Counted from the first letter of the stretch, positions 1-9,587 are shown. The stretch: DNA of 38,712 nucleotides from Alphaproteobacteria bacterium (GCA_021774445.1 JAJFJA010000052.1:1-38712), one strand, 5' to 3'. Numbers and translations: made by a program. Notes: generated from the letters alone by a model not told the origin.

Positions 1-1
1 C

Positions 2-943
2 GAGCGGTTCTTCGCGCCGTTGGCGCGAGGAGATGCCGGTGCCTTCGGGCTTACCGATGATGCCGCGGCCTTGCCTTGGGAGGCCGGACAGTCGCTTGTC
101 GTGACCAGCGACGCGATGGTGGCCGGGGTCCACTTCCTGCCAGAGGACCCAGCCGAGACCGTCGGTGCGAAGTTGCTGCGAGTCAATCTGTCGGATCTTG
201 CGGCGATGGGCGCGGTACCGCGTTGCTATACACTCTCGGCGTTGCTGCCCGATCAGGTCGATGAGGCCTGGCTTGCCGCCTTCGCGGCCGGCCTCGCGGC
301 GGATCAAGAAGCCTTTGGCATTGCCCTGGTGGGCGGCGATACGGTTAGGATGCCGGGACCGTTAACCTTATCCCTGACGGCGTTCGGCTCAGCTCCCATG
401 GGCGCGGAGCTGCGGCGATCGGGGGCGCAAGTCGGCGATCACGTTTTTGTATCCGGGGAAATCGGTGGGGCGGCCCTGGGCTTGGCGCTGTTGCAGGGGA
501 GCGGTCGGCAGATCTCTGAGGCGGCTAGAGAATCGGCGATATCGCGCTATCGAATGCCGGTGCCCCGGCTGGCCTTAGGTGAGGGTTTGCGGGGTTTGGC
601 GTCGGCTGCGATGGATATTTCGGACGGGCTTTTGGGGGACCTTGGGAAGCTTGTAAAGGCCTCCGGAGTAGGGGCGGAGCTGCACTTGGGTGCGGTGCCG
701 CTGGCGCCCGAGGTGGTAACAGAAGGTCAACCTATCGACGCTAGCCTGCTGGATCTTGGTGATGACTATGAGCTCCTGTTTACCATATCTCCTGCGGCTG
801 CGGGTGACGTGGCCGCTCTCGGGCACCGATTGGATCTGGCCGTAACCAAGGTGGGCCAGATAACGGCTGCCGGGGGTCTTAGGGTGCTCGATGAGAAAGG
901 GCGCTCGGTCGATGTACTCGTGGGTGGATACCGACACTTCTAA
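2..943 (+). CDS. thiL: Thiamine-monophosphate kinase, 5' end cut by window
   Basis: ThiL phosphorylates thiamine monophosphate to thiamine pyrophosphate with ATP, the last step of thiamine cofactor synthesis, in the cytosol. The frame is open from base 2 (…ERFFAPLARGDAGAFGLTDDAA), which matches the usual ThiL N-terminus, so the true start lies just left of the window and the TTG at 20 is not a start. Visible family marks are the early DDAA metal/nucleotide motif, DAMVAGVHF, GGDT and the late GDDYELLFT motif. The visible 313 residues are nearly full length for a family of about 320-330. The gene is followed after 7 bp by two small exported proteins on the same strand. Family assignment is firm. 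Confidence 0.95.
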   Translation, partial: ERFFAPLARGDAGAFGLTDDAAALPWEAGQSLVVTSDAMVAGVHFLPEDPAETVGAKLLRVNLSDLAAMGAVPRCYTLSALLPDQVDEAWLAAFAAGLAADQEAFGIALVGGDTVRMPGPLTLSLTAFGSAPMGAELRRSGAQVGDHVFVSGEIGGAALGLALLQGSGRQISEAARESAISRYRMPVPRLALGEGLRGLASAAMDISDGLLGDLGKLVKASGVGAELHLGAVPLAPEVVTEGQPIDASLLDLGDDYELLFTISPAAAGDVAALGHRLDLAVTKVGQITAAGGLRVLDEKGRSVDVLVGGYRHF

Positions 944-950
944 GAGACGC

Positions 951-1397
951 GTGAGACGATTGGGCCGTCGGTCGGTCTTGGCCGCCGCTGCCGGGGCTCT
1001 GATGCTGGCGGTCGGCGGGGCCGGTGCCCTAGCCGAGCCGGGAGCCGCCGCCGCCGCCGCGAGCGGCGGCGAGGGGGCTGGTCCGAGCTTCGTCAAGGTC
1101 GACTGGTTGATGGTCCAGGCTCGGCAGACGGATGGTCGGCGGCGTAGCATATCGCTGCTGCTTACCCTCGAGGTTGCCGAACGCGATGCCACCGAGCTGG
1201 TCGCGAGAAATCTGCGGCAGCTGCGGGATGCGTATCTGCAGGCGCTAAGTTCGCCGCCTCTGGTGCGGACGGCACGCGATCGGGTCGATCCGGAGGACGT
1301 GAAGGTGCGGGTCGCGAAGGCCAACAAGCGGGTCCTCGGCGAGAATGTCGTCGGGCATGTTCTGGTGCGCAACATCAATGATTTTGGGGCCCAGTAA
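951..1397 (+). CDS. Small exported protein with FliL-like C-terminal pattern (copy 1)
   Basis: About 148 residues if started at GTG 951, which follows the thiL stop by 7 bp with AAGAG just upstream; ATGs at 891 and 912 in the same frame would overlap thiL and add a poor leader. The N-terminus is RRLGRRSVLAAAAGALMLAVGG, a basic stretch then a hydrophobic core, so it is exported or anchored, perhaps through Tat. An Ala/Gly-rich linker follows. The remaining roughly 100 residues (VKVDWLMVQARQTDG…ISLLLTLEV…LRDAYLQAL…VLVRNINDFGAQ) have the strand-helix-strand order of FliL-type periplasmic domains. That likeness is my inference from pattern, not a search. The next gene has the same plan. Function is unknown; no flagellar gene is nearby. 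Confidence 0.7.
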   Translation: MRRLGRRSVLAAAAGALMLAVGGAGALAEPGAAAAAASGGEGAGPSFVKVDWLMVQARQTDGRRRSISLLLTLEVAERDATELVARNLRQLRDAYLQALSSPPLVRTARDRVDPEDVKVRVAKANKRVLGENVVGHVLVRNINDFGAQ

Positions 1398-1398
1398 G

Positions 1399-1923
1399 AT
1401 GGGGCGCAGCGGCACGTTGGCGGCAGCGCTGGCGGTTTTGGTTTGGCTGCTATCGGCGCCAGTGATTGCTGCCCCGGGCGGTGGCGGTGGCGGCAGTAGC
1501 AGCGCCGGCGGTGAGGAGAAGGGCGGTGACTCTGGGGGGCGCGGACGGACCGGCACCGAGAACATTGGCGGCGGTGTGCACGACGGCAGCGACGGTGCAC
1601 GATTGGAGGGCGCCTATGTGGCGATCGCGCCAATTATCGTCACGGTATTTAGTAAGAGGGGGGTCGCCGGTAGAATATCAGCGGCGCTGACGCTGCAAAT
1701 GGTGGATGAGGCGCAGGCGCAGGTCGCGGCGGCGAGCCACACCAAATTGAGGAATGCCCTCATTCAAGAGCTGCATCGGTTGTCGGAGTTCGAGGTGCGG
1801 CGTGGGCGGGAGTATTCAGTGAGCCAGATAAAGCGCCGTTTGACAGCGGTGACTCGGAAGATGCTTGGGGATGAGGCCGTGAACGATGTCTTGGTGCAGG
1901 CGCTGACCCGCACTGGTGGTTAA
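1399..1923 (+). CDS. Small exported protein with FliL-like C-terminal pattern (copy 2)
   Basis: The 174-residue product starts at ATG 1399, one base after the stop of the previous gene, so the two are probably translated together; an in-frame ATG at 1345 lies inside the previous gene and would displace the signal peptide. Residues 1-25 form a clean signal peptide ending APVIAA. A long Gly/Ser-rich linker with acidic residues (about 26-65) leads into a folded domain, VAIAPIIVTVFSKRG…ISAALTLQMVDE…LRNALIQELHRLSE…VNDVLVQAL, that aligns by eye with the C-terminal part of the upstream protein. The pair looks like a diverged tandem duplication. Role unknown; periplasmic location is likely. Confidence 0.7.
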   Translation: MGRSGTLAAALAVLVWLLSAPVIAAPGGGGGGSSSAGGEEKGGDSGGRGRTGTENIGGGVHDGSDGARLEGAYVAIAPIIVTVFSKRGVAGRISAALTLQMVDEAQAQVAAASHTKLRNALIQELHRLSEFEVRRGREYSVSQIKRRLTAVTRKMLGDEAVNDVLVQALTRTGG

Positions 1924-1996
1924 GCCCCGAGGCCATTTTTGAGCCACGGCTCGACCGGGGTTGCCCGGGGCCGGCGGATGGCCGATTGTCAGCCGC

Positions 1997-3181
1997 ATGG
2001 GCCTATCGAAGAGTGCCAGAAACGTCGGCTTGCTAGCCGTCTGTCAGGCGTTGTTTATGTCCGGACAGACGCTGCTGATCACAGTCGTGGCCCTGATAGG
2101 CTACTCGCTTGCCAGCGTCAAAGTCCTCGCCACGTTGCCGCTGACATTTCAATTCGTGGCCATGGCGCTGACGACGATTCCGGCTTCGCTGCTGATGCGC
2201 CGCGTCGGCCGGCGGTTCGGCTTCATGATCGGCCTGGCAGTGGGTATCGCCGGCTCAGGGCTTGGTGCCTATGCCATCGTTGCGTCAAGTTTCTGGGGGT
2301 TTTGCGGTGCCTCGATGCTTATGGGGGCGGCGAACGCGTTCGGTCAGCTGTATCGCTTCGCGGCGGCAGATGTGGCGTCGGAGGGTTTTCGTAGCCGGGC
2401 GATCAGCCTGGTCTTGGCCGGCGGGGTGGTCGCAGCCTTTGTCGGCCCAACCTTGGCAAGCTGGTCGCAGGATCTGATCGCCCCGGCGCTATTCGCCGGT
2501 TCGTACCTGGCGATAGCAGGGCTACAGTTGGCGACTGTCCTTACGCTCGTGTTCTTGGATGTGCCGAAGCCCGTGGCCCCGAGCCGGGACCGCGCCGGCC
2601 GGCCGCTGGGTGTAATCTGCCGTCAACCGACCTTCATCGTCGCCGTGATCAGCGGGATGTTCGCCTACGCGGTGATGAACCTCGTCATGACGTCGACGCC
2701 GCTGGCGATGTCGGGCGGCTCACATACGTTCGAGGAGACGGCGTTCGTCATTCAATGGCATGTCTTGGGCATGTTTGCGCCCAGCTTCTTCACCGGTTCG
2801 CTTATCAAACGCGTGGGAACACTCAATGTTATCGCCACGGGGGCGGCACTCGCAGCGCTGGCGGTGGCGGTCAATCTCTCCGGCGAGGCACTTTGGCAAT
2901 TCTGGGTGGCTCTTTTCTTGGTGGGAATTGGCTGGAACTTCATGTTTATCGGTGCCACGAACCTACTGACGACCGTGCCGGATCAGACGGAGCAGGCGAA
3001 AACACAGGCGATGAACGACTTCATCATATTCGGCACGGTGGCAATATCGTCGTTGAGTTCGGGGGCGACTTATGCGGCCCTGGGCTGGAGTGCGGTGAAC
3101 CTGTTGGTGTTGCCAATGATCATCACCGTGTTCATCGCAAATATCTGGCTAAGGGCCAAGGGCGAGGCCGTTCGCGCGTGA
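1997..3181 (+). CDS. MFS transporter
   Basis: A roughly 394-residue polytopic membrane protein with about twelve hydrophobic segments, typical of a Major Facilitator Superfamily permease. The loop after the second segment carries RRVGRRFG, the position and charge pattern of MFS motif A. The start chosen is ATG 1997 (MGLSKSARNVGLL), because it leaves a short cytoplasmic tail before the first membrane helix; TTG 1961 in frame would add 12 residues that look like out-of-frame noise, and neither has a strong ribosome site. The substrate cannot be told from sequence. The gene stands between the small exported proteins and hppA with its own spacing of about 75 and 130 bp, so it may be transcribed alone. 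Confidence 0.85.
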   Translation: MGLSKSARNVGLLAVCQALFMSGQTLLITVVALIGYSLASVKVLATLPLTFQFVAMALTTIPASLLMRRVGRRFGFMIGLAVGIAGSGLGAYAIVASSFWGFCGASMLMGAANAFGQLYRFAAADVASEGFRSRAISLVLAGGVVAAFVGPTLASWSQDLIAPALFAGSYLAIAGLQLATVLTLVFLDVPKPVAPSRDRAGRPLGVICRQPTFIVAVISGMFAYAVMNLVMTSTPLAMSGGSHTFEETAFVIQWHVLGMFAPSFFTGSLIKRVGTLNVIATGAALAALAVAVNLSGEALWQFWVALFLVGIGWNFMFIGATNLLTTVPDQTEQAKTQAMNDFIIFGTVAISSLSSGATYAALGWSAVNLLVLPMIITVFIANIWLRAKGEAVRA

Positions 3182-3313
3182 GCGGTTGCTATCGGCGTGC
3201 CTTTTTGGCATGTTCCCGGCGCTTTCTGAAGAGCGACCCCAGAGTCGCGAGTGCCCATGGCCTGGGCCCCAACCGAATCTTGCTAGCTTGGCTACCAAAG
3301 GGAAAAATCACCG

Positions 3314-5419
3314 ATGTCTGCACCACTCTGGTTCGCGCTTGCCTGTGGAATATTGGCGCTACTTTATGCGATTTGGGCCGCTCGCGTCACTGTTGCCGCG
3401 AGTGCCGGCAGCGCGCGAATGCAGGAAATTGCCGGTGCCATTCAGGAAGGCGCGAAAGCCTATCTGAATCGGCAATACACAACGATTGCCATCGTCGGAG
3501 TGGTCGTCGCGGTGATCCTGCTGCTGCTCCTCGGTTTGAATGTGGCCATCGGTTTTGTGATCGGGGCGGTGCTTTCAGGCGCGGCCGGGTATTCCGGAAT
3601 GATCGTCTCGGTGCGTGCCAATGTGCGCACGGCTGAGGCGGCTAAGCAGGGCCTGGCGGAGGGGTTGAGCGTGGCGTTCCGCGCCGGCGCGGTTACCGGC
3701 ATGCTGGTGGCGGGTTTGGCGCTTTTGGCGGTGACCGGGTACTACAGCTATCTGCTGACTTCCGGCGCAACCGGTCGGGAGCTTATCGATCCGCTGGTCG
3801 CGCTGGGCTTCGGCGCCTCGCTGATCTCGATCTTTGCCCGTCTCGGTGGCGGTATCTTTACCAAGGGCGCCGATGTTGGCGCCGACTTGGTCGGCAAGGT
3901 CGAAGCCGGCATCCCCGAGGATGATCCCCGCAATCCAGCGGTTATCGCCGACAATGTCGGCGATAATGTCGGCGACTGCGCCGGCATGGCAGCGGATCTG
4001 TTCGAGACCTATGCGGTCACCGTGGTGGCGACGATGGTGCTGGCATCGATTTTTTTCGCGGGATCGGCCACGGTCGGTTCGATGATGGCCTATCCGCTGG
4101 TCATCGGCGCGGTCTGCATCATCGCCTCGGTGATTGGCACGTTTTTCGTCAAGCTGGGTGCCAATCAGAACATCATGGGGGCGCTGTATAAGGGCTTCAT
4201 CGCTTCGGCCGTACTGTCTCTGGTGGGGATTGCCATCGTTACCGGCTGGATCGTCGGGTTTGGCACGGAATTCACGGTCGCGGACAAGAGCTTTACGGGC
4301 ACGTCGTTGTTCTTCTGCGCGGTGGTGGGGTTGGTGGTGACCGGCCTCATTATCTGGGTAACCGAATATTATACCGGAACCGAGTATCGCCCGGTCCAGT
4401 CGGTGGCGCAGGCTTCCACGACCGGTCACGGTACCAACGTGATTCAAGGCCTGGCGATCTCAATGGAAGCGACGGCGGTCCCGGCGATCATTATTTGCGC
4501 GGCGATCATCATCACCTTCTTGTTGGCCGGTTTGTTCGGTATCGCCATCGCCGTCACATCGATGCTGGCGCTGGCCGGCATGGTTGTGGCGTTGGATGCT
4601 TACGGGCCGGTTACCGACAATGCCGGTGGCATTGCCGAGATGGCCGACCTCGAGGGCGAGGTGCGGAAGACGACCGATGCATTGGATGCGGTCGGCAATA
4701 CGACCAAAGCCGTGACCAAGGGCTATGCCATCGGTTCTGCCGGCTTGGGTGCACTGGTGCTGTTTGCCGCTTACACATCGGACCTCAACCTGTTTATCAG
4801 CAAGCCGGCCGAGCACCCGTATTTTGCCGATGTGCAGTTAAACTTCTCGCTCGACAACCCTTATGTCGTGGTTGGTCTGCTGCTTGGCGGTTTGCTGCCG
4901 TATCTGTTCAGTGCGCTGAGCATGACCGCGGTCGGCCGGGCAGCCGGTTCGGTTGTTGTCGAGGTGCGCCGGCAGTTCAAAGAGATCCCCGGCATCATGG
5001 AGGGTACCGCCAAACCGGATTACAGCCGGGCGGTCGACTTGCTGACGCGGGCCGCAATTCGGGAGATGATCGTGCCGTCGCTGTTGCCGGTGTTGGCGCC
5101 GATCGTCGTTTATGTCGTGGTGCTGCTGATCGCCGACAAGTCGGCGGCGTTTTCCGCCGTCGGTGCGATGCTGCTGGGCGTGATCGTCACCGGCCTGTTC
5201 GTGGCGATCTCAATGACCGCGGGTGGCGGCGCCTGGGACAACGCCAAGAAATACATCGAGGACGGCCATCATGGCGGCAAGGGCTCGGAGGCGCATAAGG
5301 CCGCGGTAACGGGCGATACGGTCGGCGATCCGTATAAGGACACCGCCGGGCCGGCGGTGAACCCGATGATCAAAATCACCAATATCGTGGCGTTATTGCT
5401 GTTGGCGGCGTTGGCGTAA
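3314..5419 (+). CDS. hppA: Membrane proton-translocating pyrophosphatase, K+-independent type
   Basis: HppA hydrolyses pyrophosphate and pumps protons across the inner membrane. The 701-residue length and about 16 membrane segments are normal for the family. The substrate-binding signature [11 protein letters not shown] is at residues 187-197, followed by [19 protein letters not shown]. In [10 protein letters not shown] the family's cation-determining position is Lys465 with Thr468 three residues on; this Lys/Thr pair marks the potassium-independent subfamily, whereas K+-dependent enzymes have Ala there. The start ATG 3314 has AAAGGG at 3297-3302. A strong hairpin terminator follows, so the gene is probably monocistronic. 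Such pumps recover energy from biosynthetic pyrophosphate; common in Rhodospirillales. Confidence 0.97.
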   Translation: MSAPLWFALACGILALLYAIWAARVTVAASAGSARMQEIAGAIQEGAKAYLNRQYTTIAIVGVVVAVILLLLLGLNVAIGFVIGAVLSGAAGYSGMIVSVRANVRTAEAAKQGLAEGLSVAFRAGAVTGMLVAGLALLAVTGYYSYLLTSGATGRELIDPLVALGFGASLISIFARLGGGIFTKGADVGADLVGKVEAGIPEDDPRNPAVIADNVGDNVGDCAGMAADLFETYAVTVVATMVLASIFFAGSATVGSMMAYPLVIGAVCIIASVIGTFFVKLGANQNIMGALYKGFIASAVLSLVGIAIVTGWIVGFGTEFTVADKSFTGTSLFFCAVVGLVVTGLIIWVTEYYTGTEYRPVQSVAQASTTGHGTNVIQGLAISMEATAVPAIIICAAIIITFLLAGLFGIAIAVTSMLALAGMVVALDAYGPVTDNAGGIAEMADLEGEVRKTTDALDAVGNTTKAVTKGYAIGSAGLGALVLFAAYTSDLNLFISKPAEHPYFADVQLNFSLDNPYVVVGLLLGGLLPYLFSALSMTAVGRAAGSVVVEVRRQFKEIPGIMEGTAKPDYSRAVDLLTRAAIREMIVPSLLPVLAPIVVYVVVLLIADKSAAFSAVGAMLLGVIVTGLFVAISMTAGGGAWDNAKKYIEDGHHGGKGSEAHKAAVTGDTVGDPYKDTAGPAVNPMIKITNIVALLLLAALA

Positions 5420-5446
5420 AGCGCTGACCTAACCTAACTAAAGGCC

Positions 5447-5480
5447 GGGCCGCGTCCGGAACCGGGCGCGGCCCTTTGTC
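5447..5480 (+). terminator. Rho-independent terminator after hppA
   Basis: A 12-bp stem (GGGCCGCGTCCG at 5447-5458 with CGGGCGCGGCCC at 5463-5474, one G-T pair) encloses the loop GAAC and is followed by TTTGTCTT. It lies 27 bp past the hppA stop. The convergent bamE gene ends 30 bp further on, so the hairpin may also slow transcription from that side, although the minus-strand T-tract is weak. Confidence 0.85.
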
Positions 5481-5512
5481 TTGCCGGCGTTGCTCTATCC
5501 GGGACCGGCCGC

Positions 5513-5947
5513 CTAATCGTTGAAGCGGCCGAGGTTGCCGAATAACTGCTGGATCAGGGTAAGTTCATTGCCGGCGGTCGGGGTGACGCGGCTGACCAAT
5601 CTGACCGGCTTACCGTCGGCCTCGGTATAGGTGAATATGTCCGCGACCCGATCAGATTGGTCGAAGGTGATGGCGACGATTTCGCGCTCCACGACTTTGG
5701 GGTTGAGGAAGGCTACCGTTTCGGTGCGCTCGCTAATGTAGTACCAAGTCTCGTCGTCGAAGGTGCCCTTGGCGGACGGCGTGCCGAGGGCTTCGGATAC
5801 GTCGGTCCGGTTGGATTGGCCCGGTTGCAGGTTTGCCAGGGCTTCCGCATCCGGGACATGGCCTCGGCTATGAATCGCCGGCGAGCATGCTGCCAGGGTA
5901 AGGGCAAGAGTGATGACAGCGAGATGACGCCGGCCAAGCCACCGCAT
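5513..5947 (-). CDS. bamE: Outer membrane protein assembly factor BamE (SmpA/OmlA family lipoprotein)
   Basis: BamE is a small outer-membrane lipoprotein that helps the BamA complex insert beta-barrels. The start at 5947 gives MRWLGRRHLAVITLALTLAAC, a lipoprotein signal with lipobox LAAC and lipidated Cys21; the 20 in-frame residues upstream (to 6007) are Arg/Pro-rich and not credible. The mature part shows the SmpA/OmlA pattern: LQPGQSNRTDVSEALGTPSAKGTFDDETWYYIS, then FLNPKVVEREIVAITFD. The 144-residue length fits alphaproteobacterial BamE. It is divergent from the CBP3-like gene, an arrangement common in this class, so the 200-bp gap probably holds both promoters. Confidence 0.9.
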   Translation of the reverse strand: MRWLGRRHLAVITLALTLAACSPAIHSRGHVPDAEALANLQPGQSNRTDVSEALGTPSAKGTFDDETWYYISERTETVAFLNPKVVEREIVAITFDQSDRVADIFTYTEADGKPVRLVSRVTPTAGNELTLIQQLFGNLGRFND

Positions 5948-6149
5948 CGGTCTGCTCCGTGATGGCGAAGGGCCTGGTCCTCGCGCCGCGCGTCGACCAG
6001 GTGACACCTTCGGGCTAATCGTTCAGTACTCGCCTCTTGCAGAGGCGCCGTTTGGGCGCGATTGTTGGTCGCGACATTTGCACCGGACGCCCGGTGATGT
6101 CAACGGCGCCGCGTTTGGCAGCCGGATCCAGAAGGATGGAGCGAAAGCA

Positions 6150-6701
6150 TTGTTGAGCGGGATGTTCGCGAGTGGCCGGAGGCGCCGGGAGAGCCGGATA
6201 TCAGTGGCTGAGCAGCTTTATGTCACGCTTGTCGGGCAGGCGCGGGAGCCGGCATTCTACAGAGATATGGGGGTTCCAGACACGCCTCTTGGTCGCTTCG
6301 AGATGATCTCGCTGCATGCCTTCCTGCTGTTCCGCCGACTGCGGGGCGTGGGCCAATCGGGGCGCGCCCTTGGTCAGGGGGTGCATGACGTCATGTTCGC
6401 CGATATGGACCGCAGCTTGCGCGAAATGGGTGTGGGTGACTTGGGTGTCGGGAAGCGGGTGAAGAAGCTCGCGAGCAATCTTTATGGCCGTATCGAGGCC
6501 TATAATGACGGCATGGATGAAGAAGACGGAACAGGCTTGGACGAGGCCCTGCAGCGCAACGTATTCGCCGAGACCGAGGTATCGCCCGAGCAGGTCCGGC
6601 TGCTGGCCGACTACATGCGCCGCCTGGCGAGCGCTCTGGCGACACAGGAGGACGACGCCCTGATGTCCGGTCGGCTGCAGTTCGCGCCGGTGGAAGCCTA
6701 G
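6150..6701 (+). CDS. Ubiquinol-cytochrome c chaperone family protein (CBP3/UQCC1-like)
   Basis: Family members assist synthesis or assembly of cytochrome b in the bc1 complex. The core motifs are AEQLYVTLVGQAREPAFYRDMGVPDT and LGRFEMISLHAFLLFRRLR, then GVHDVMFADMDRSLREMGVGDLGVGKRVKKLA, all diagnostic for the family. I place the start at TTG 6150 (LLSGMFASGRRRRES), since relatives begin with a short hydrophobic then Arg-rich run and GGAG lies 9 bases upstream at 6137-6140; TTG 6153 and ATG 6162 are alternatives. The frame is open upstream to TTG 6078. DUF177, rpmF, plsX and fabH follow on the same strand, the usual alphaproteobacterial order. Confidence 0.88.
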   Translation: MLSGMFASGRRRRESRISVAEQLYVTLVGQAREPAFYRDMGVPDTPLGRFEMISLHAFLLFRRLRGVGQSGRALGQGVHDVMFADMDRSLREMGVGDLGVGKRVKKLASNLYGRIEAYNDGMDEEDGTGLDEALQRNVFAETEVSPEQVRLLADYMRRLASALATQEDDALMSGRLQFAPVEA

Positions 6702-6712
6702 TGGAGGTTCGA

Positions 6713-7252
6713 ATGGCCAAATCTGAGTTGAGCCGGCCATTTCAGCTGGCGGAGCTGGGGGATCGACCGAACCTGCAGGTGGCGCGGCTGGCGATCCGGA
6801 CAGACGTGGATGAGCGTGCCGGGTTGGCGCGTCGGTTTGATCTGCTATCGGTGGACGAGTTTGTCGCCACTGTCGCCGTGCGGCTCGACAATCCGGGAAA
6901 ATTGGTGGTGAACGGGCATTTGCGGGCCGCGGTCGTGCAGCGATGCGTGGTTACCTTGGATCCGGTACCGGCGACAATCGACGAGGAATTCGAGGTCGTT
7001 CTTGCGAAAGATGAGGAGGCGGCCGGCGAGGAAGAGGCCGAATTAGACCTGCCGGAGCCGTGGCCTGGTGCGGAATTGGATCTCGGCGAGCTGGTGGCGC
7101 AACAACTTGGCATAGCCTTGGACCCCTACCCCAGGGCTCCCGGTGCCGATGTCGTTTTGGGTGGAGATCAGGATCAAGGGGCGGAAACGGGCTCCCACAG
7201 GCCATTCTCGGGTCTTGCCGAGCTGCGCGATCGCCTAGGACGCAAAGGATAA
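6713..7252 (+). CDS. YceD/DUF177 family protein
   Basis: A 179-residue protein of the YceD (DUF177) family, which is nearly always encoded directly before rpmF and has been linked to 23S rRNA accumulation. ATG 6713 is preceded by GGAGG at 6703-6707; GTG 6701 in frame overlaps the ribosome site and the upstream stop, so it is unlikely. The family core is seen in [32 protein letters not shown] with its conserved Cys, and then an acidic stretch ([36 protein letters not shown]) that leads to the conserved PYPR segment. It begins 11 bp after the CBP3-like gene. Confidence 0.9.
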   Translation: MAKSELSRPFQLAELGDRPNLQVARLAIRTDVDERAGLARRFDLLSVDEFVATVAVRLDNPGKLVVNGHLRAAVVQRCVVTLDPVPATIDEEFEVVLAKDEEAAGEEEAELDLPEPWPGAELDLGELVAQQLGIALDPYPRAPGADVVLGGDQDQGAETGSHRPFSGLAELRDRLGRKG

Positions 7253-7256
7253 CGTC

Positions 7257-7283
7257 TTGCCCCGCGCGGGCTTATTGTATAAT
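7257..7283 (+). promoter_or_regulatory. Putative sigma-70 promoter for rpmF-plsX-fabH
   Basis: A perfect TATAAT lies at 7278-7283 in the 83-bp gap before rpmF. The best -35 match is TTGCCC at 7257-7262 with a short 15-bp spacer. The position is right for the ribosomal-protein/fatty-acid gene group. The assignment rests mainly on the -10 box. Confidence 0.5.
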
Positions 7284-7335
7284 TAGCAGCGGCTGGCTCG
7301 GTAGAGGGCCGCAGTCTGAATCGAAAGCGTCCATC

Positions 7336-7518
7336 ATGGCAGTGCCGAAGAAAAAAGTCTCCAAATCTCGCCGGAATATGCGCCGGTCGCACCATGCGCT
7401 TACGCCTGGGAGCGTCGGCGAATGCTCGAATTGCGGTGAATTGAAGCGTGATCATCATGTTTGTGCAGCGTGCGGCCACTATGATGGCCGTGAGGTTACC
7501 GAGGTCTCGGGCGCCTGA
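7336..7518 (+). CDS. rpmF: Large-subunit ribosomal protein L32 (zinc-ribbon form)
   Basis: L32 is a small structural protein of the 50S subunit. The 60-residue product [20 protein letters not shown]… is diagnostic. Four cysteines, C30-x2-C33 and C43-x2-C46, form the zinc-binding ribbon, so this is the zinc-dependent paralogue type rather than the Cys-less one. ATG 7336 matches the invariant MAVPKKK start; a longer in-frame reading upstream to 7060 overlaps DUF177 in another frame and is not real. It sits between DUF177 and plsX as in most proteobacteria. Confidence 0.97.
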   Translation: MAVPKKKVSKSRRNMRRSHHALTPGSVGECSNCGELKRDHHVCAACGHYDGREVTEVSGA

Positions 7519-7575
7519 CGCCACTCGCCCCTTACTAGGTCCGGCCGCGATTGCGGCGCTACGAAACGTGCACTG

Positions 7576-8613
7576 TTGGCTGAGCCCGTCAAAATTGCGC
7601 TAGATGCCATGGGTGGCGATAACGCGCCGCATATTGTCCTCGCGGGGGCAAATATCGCGCGGCTGCGTTACCCGGACGTGCGGTTTATCCTGTTTGGGGA
7701 CGAAGCTGAACTGGCGCCACGCCTCAAGAAACTGCGCGGGTTGCCGGACGTGGTCGAAATTCACCATACATCCGAACGGGTATTGGCCGACGACAAGCCG
7801 TCGCAAGTCGTTCGCACCGGCAAACAGACAAGCATGCGACTGGCTATCGATGCGGTGAAGGAGGGTCGAGCGGCAGGGATCGTATCGGCCGGCAATACCG
7901 GCGCGCTGATGGCGATGGCGGTCCTGACACTGCGGACGCTGCCGGGCATCAACCGCCCGGCAATAGCCTCGTTTTTCCCGACGTTGCACGGCGAAACATT
8001 GATGCTCGATTTGGGCGCCAACGTGTCCTGCGATGCCGTCAACCTGGTGCAGTTCGCCATCATGGGCGAGGTGTTCGCCCGCGAGGTGCTGGGCACGAAA
8101 GTGCCGACCGTCGGTTTGCTGAACATCGGGTCGGAGGAGATCAAGGGCAACGAGGCGCTGAAGCAGGCAGCCCAGACATTACGCGAGTCCGATCTGGCGG
8201 ACCGTTTCCATGGCTTTGTCGAGGGCGACGATATTCCTTCGGGCACCGTGGACGTCGTCGTGACCGATGGCTTTACCGGCAATGTCGCGCTGAAGACGGC
8301 GGAAGGTACCGCAAAGCTGATCCGGGCGTTCGTCCGCGAGGCCTTTCAAAGTTCCAACTCAGCGCGGATCGGCTACGTCTTTGCCAAGCGGGCGCTCGAC
8401 AAGTTGCGGGTACGGACGGATCCGCGCCGATACAACGGCGCGATGCTTCTCGGCCTGAATGGCGTGTGCGTCAAGAGCCATGGGTCGACAGACGCGGTTG
8501 GTTTTGCGACGGCTATTGGCGTGGCCGTCGATATGGTTAAGCAAGCAGTCAATAAGAGTATCGCCGAGCGGGTCGCGTCGGGACAGGCCGACAGCGCCTT
8601 GGCGGTTTCTTGA
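7576..8613 (+). CDS. plsX: Phosphate acyltransferase PlsX
   Basis: PlsX converts acyl-ACP and phosphate to acyl-phosphate, the acyl donor for PlsY in phospholipid synthesis; it works at the inner face of the membrane. The 345-residue protein starts at TTG 7576 with [16 protein letters not shown], the family N-terminus. Further marks are [61 protein letters not shown] and a late [16 protein letters not shown]. Its stop TGA (8611-8613) overlaps the fabH start ATG by one base, so the two lipid genes are translationally coupled. Confidence 0.96.
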   Translation: MAEPVKIALDAMGGDNAPHIVLAGANIARLRYPDVRFILFGDEAELAPRLKKLRGLPDVVEIHHTSERVLADDKPSQVVRTGKQTSMRLAIDAVKEGRAAGIVSAGNTGALMAMAVLTLRTLPGINRPAIASFFPTLHGETLMLDLGANVSCDAVNLVQFAIMGEVFAREVLGTKVPTVGLLNIGSEEIKGNEALKQAAQTLRESDLADRFHGFVEGDDIPSGTVDVVVTDGFTGNVALKTAEGTAKLIRAFVREAFQSSNSARIGYVFAKRALDKLRVRTDPRRYNGAMLLGLNGVCVKSHGSTDAVGFATAIGVAVDMVKQAVNKSIAERVASGQADSALAVS

Positions 8614-9587
8614 TGGTGCGACGCTCGGTCGTCACCGGATATGGATCGTATCTGCCAGAGCGTGTGCTGACCAACGATGAACTGGCCAGCCGTGTCGACA
8701 CTTCGGACGAGTGGATAGTCGAGCGCACCGGGATCCGCCAGCGCCATGTAGCGGGGGAGGGTGAGTTAACTTCCCATCTTGCCGCCCACGCCGCGCGGCG
8801 CGCGTTCGATCAGGCCGGAATCGGCGCCGATGCGATTGACATGGTGTTGGTGGCGACCTCGACACCCAACGAGACCTTTCCGGCGACGGCGACAATCGTG
8901 CAATCCGAATTGGGTATGCGGCACGGCCTCGCCTTCGACATGCAGGCGGTTTGTGCCGGTTTCGTCTTTGCGCTGGCCACGGCGGACAACTTCATTAAGG
9001 CGGGACAAGTCGATCGTGCGTTGGTCATCGGCGCGGAGACTTTCACGCGTATCCTCGATTGGTCCGATCGCAGCACCTGCGTGCTCTTCGGCGACGGCGC
9101 GGGCGCGGTGGTGCTGCAGGGCAGCGACGGCGAGGGAACCGTCGAGGACCGAGGCGTGCTGTCCAGCCATCTGTATTCGGATGGGTACTACCACGACATG
9201 CTCTATGTGGACGGTGGTCCATCCTCGACGGGCCAGGTCGGACATTTGCGGATGGCCGGCCGGGAAGTGTTCAAGCACGCAGTGGTCAAGATGGCCGAAG
9301 CGACGGACGCGGCACTGGTGGCCAATGGCCTCGAAGCCGACGACGTGGACTGGTTCGTACCCCATCAGGCGAATCGGCGAATCATAGATGCGACATCGAA
9401 AAAGTTGGGATTAGCCGACGATAAAGTGGTGATCACCGTCGATCGACATGCCAATACGTCGGCGGCATCTATCCCGCTGGCGCTGGCGGAGGCGGCCGGG
9501 GACGGCCGGATTCAGCGTGGACAACTTGTGCTGATCGAGGCGCTAGGCGGCGGCCTAGCTTGGGGGTCGGCGTTGATCCGTTGGTAG
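8613..9587 (+). CDS. fabH: Beta-ketoacyl-ACP synthase III
   Basis: FabH condenses acetyl-CoA with malonyl-ACP to start fatty-acid synthesis. The 324-residue product carries the complete catalytic triad: Cys114 in [11 protein letters not shown], His251 in VPHQANRRI and Asn281 in RHANTSAAS. The N-terminal [32 protein letters not shown] and the C-terminal [16 protein letters not shown] are classic. The ATG at 8613 overlaps the plsX stop in a TGATG junction; a TTG three bases earlier is in frame but less likely. The order plsX-fabH before ihfA is typical of alphaproteobacteria. Confidence 0.97.
   Translation: MVRRSVVTGYGSYLPERVLTNDELASRVDTSDEWIVERTGIRQRHVAGEGELTSHLAAHAARRAFDQAGIGADAIDMVLVATSTPNETFPATATIVQSELGMRHGLAFDMQAVCAGFVFALATADNFIKAGQVDRALVIGAETFTRILDWSDRSTCVLFGDGAGAVVLQGSDGEGTVEDRGVLSSHLYSDGYYHDMLYVDGGPSSTGQVGHLRMAGREVFKHAVVKMAEATDAALVANGLEADDVDWFVPHQANRRIIDATSKKLGLADDKVVITVDRHANTSAASIPLALAEAAGDGRIQRGQLVLIEALGGGLAWGSALIRW

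Noticed and set aside
1466..1540. GC-rich Gly/Ser-coding tract as a possible repeat array
   Set aside because: It is low-complexity linker coding, without a regular repeat unit, so it is neither a CRISPR nor a tandem array.
575..1633. Long leftward open frame opposite thiL and the small exported proteins
   Set aside because: The product is Arg/Pro/Ser-rich with no recognisable domain and lies entirely antisense to three better-supported genes; a GC-rich shadow.
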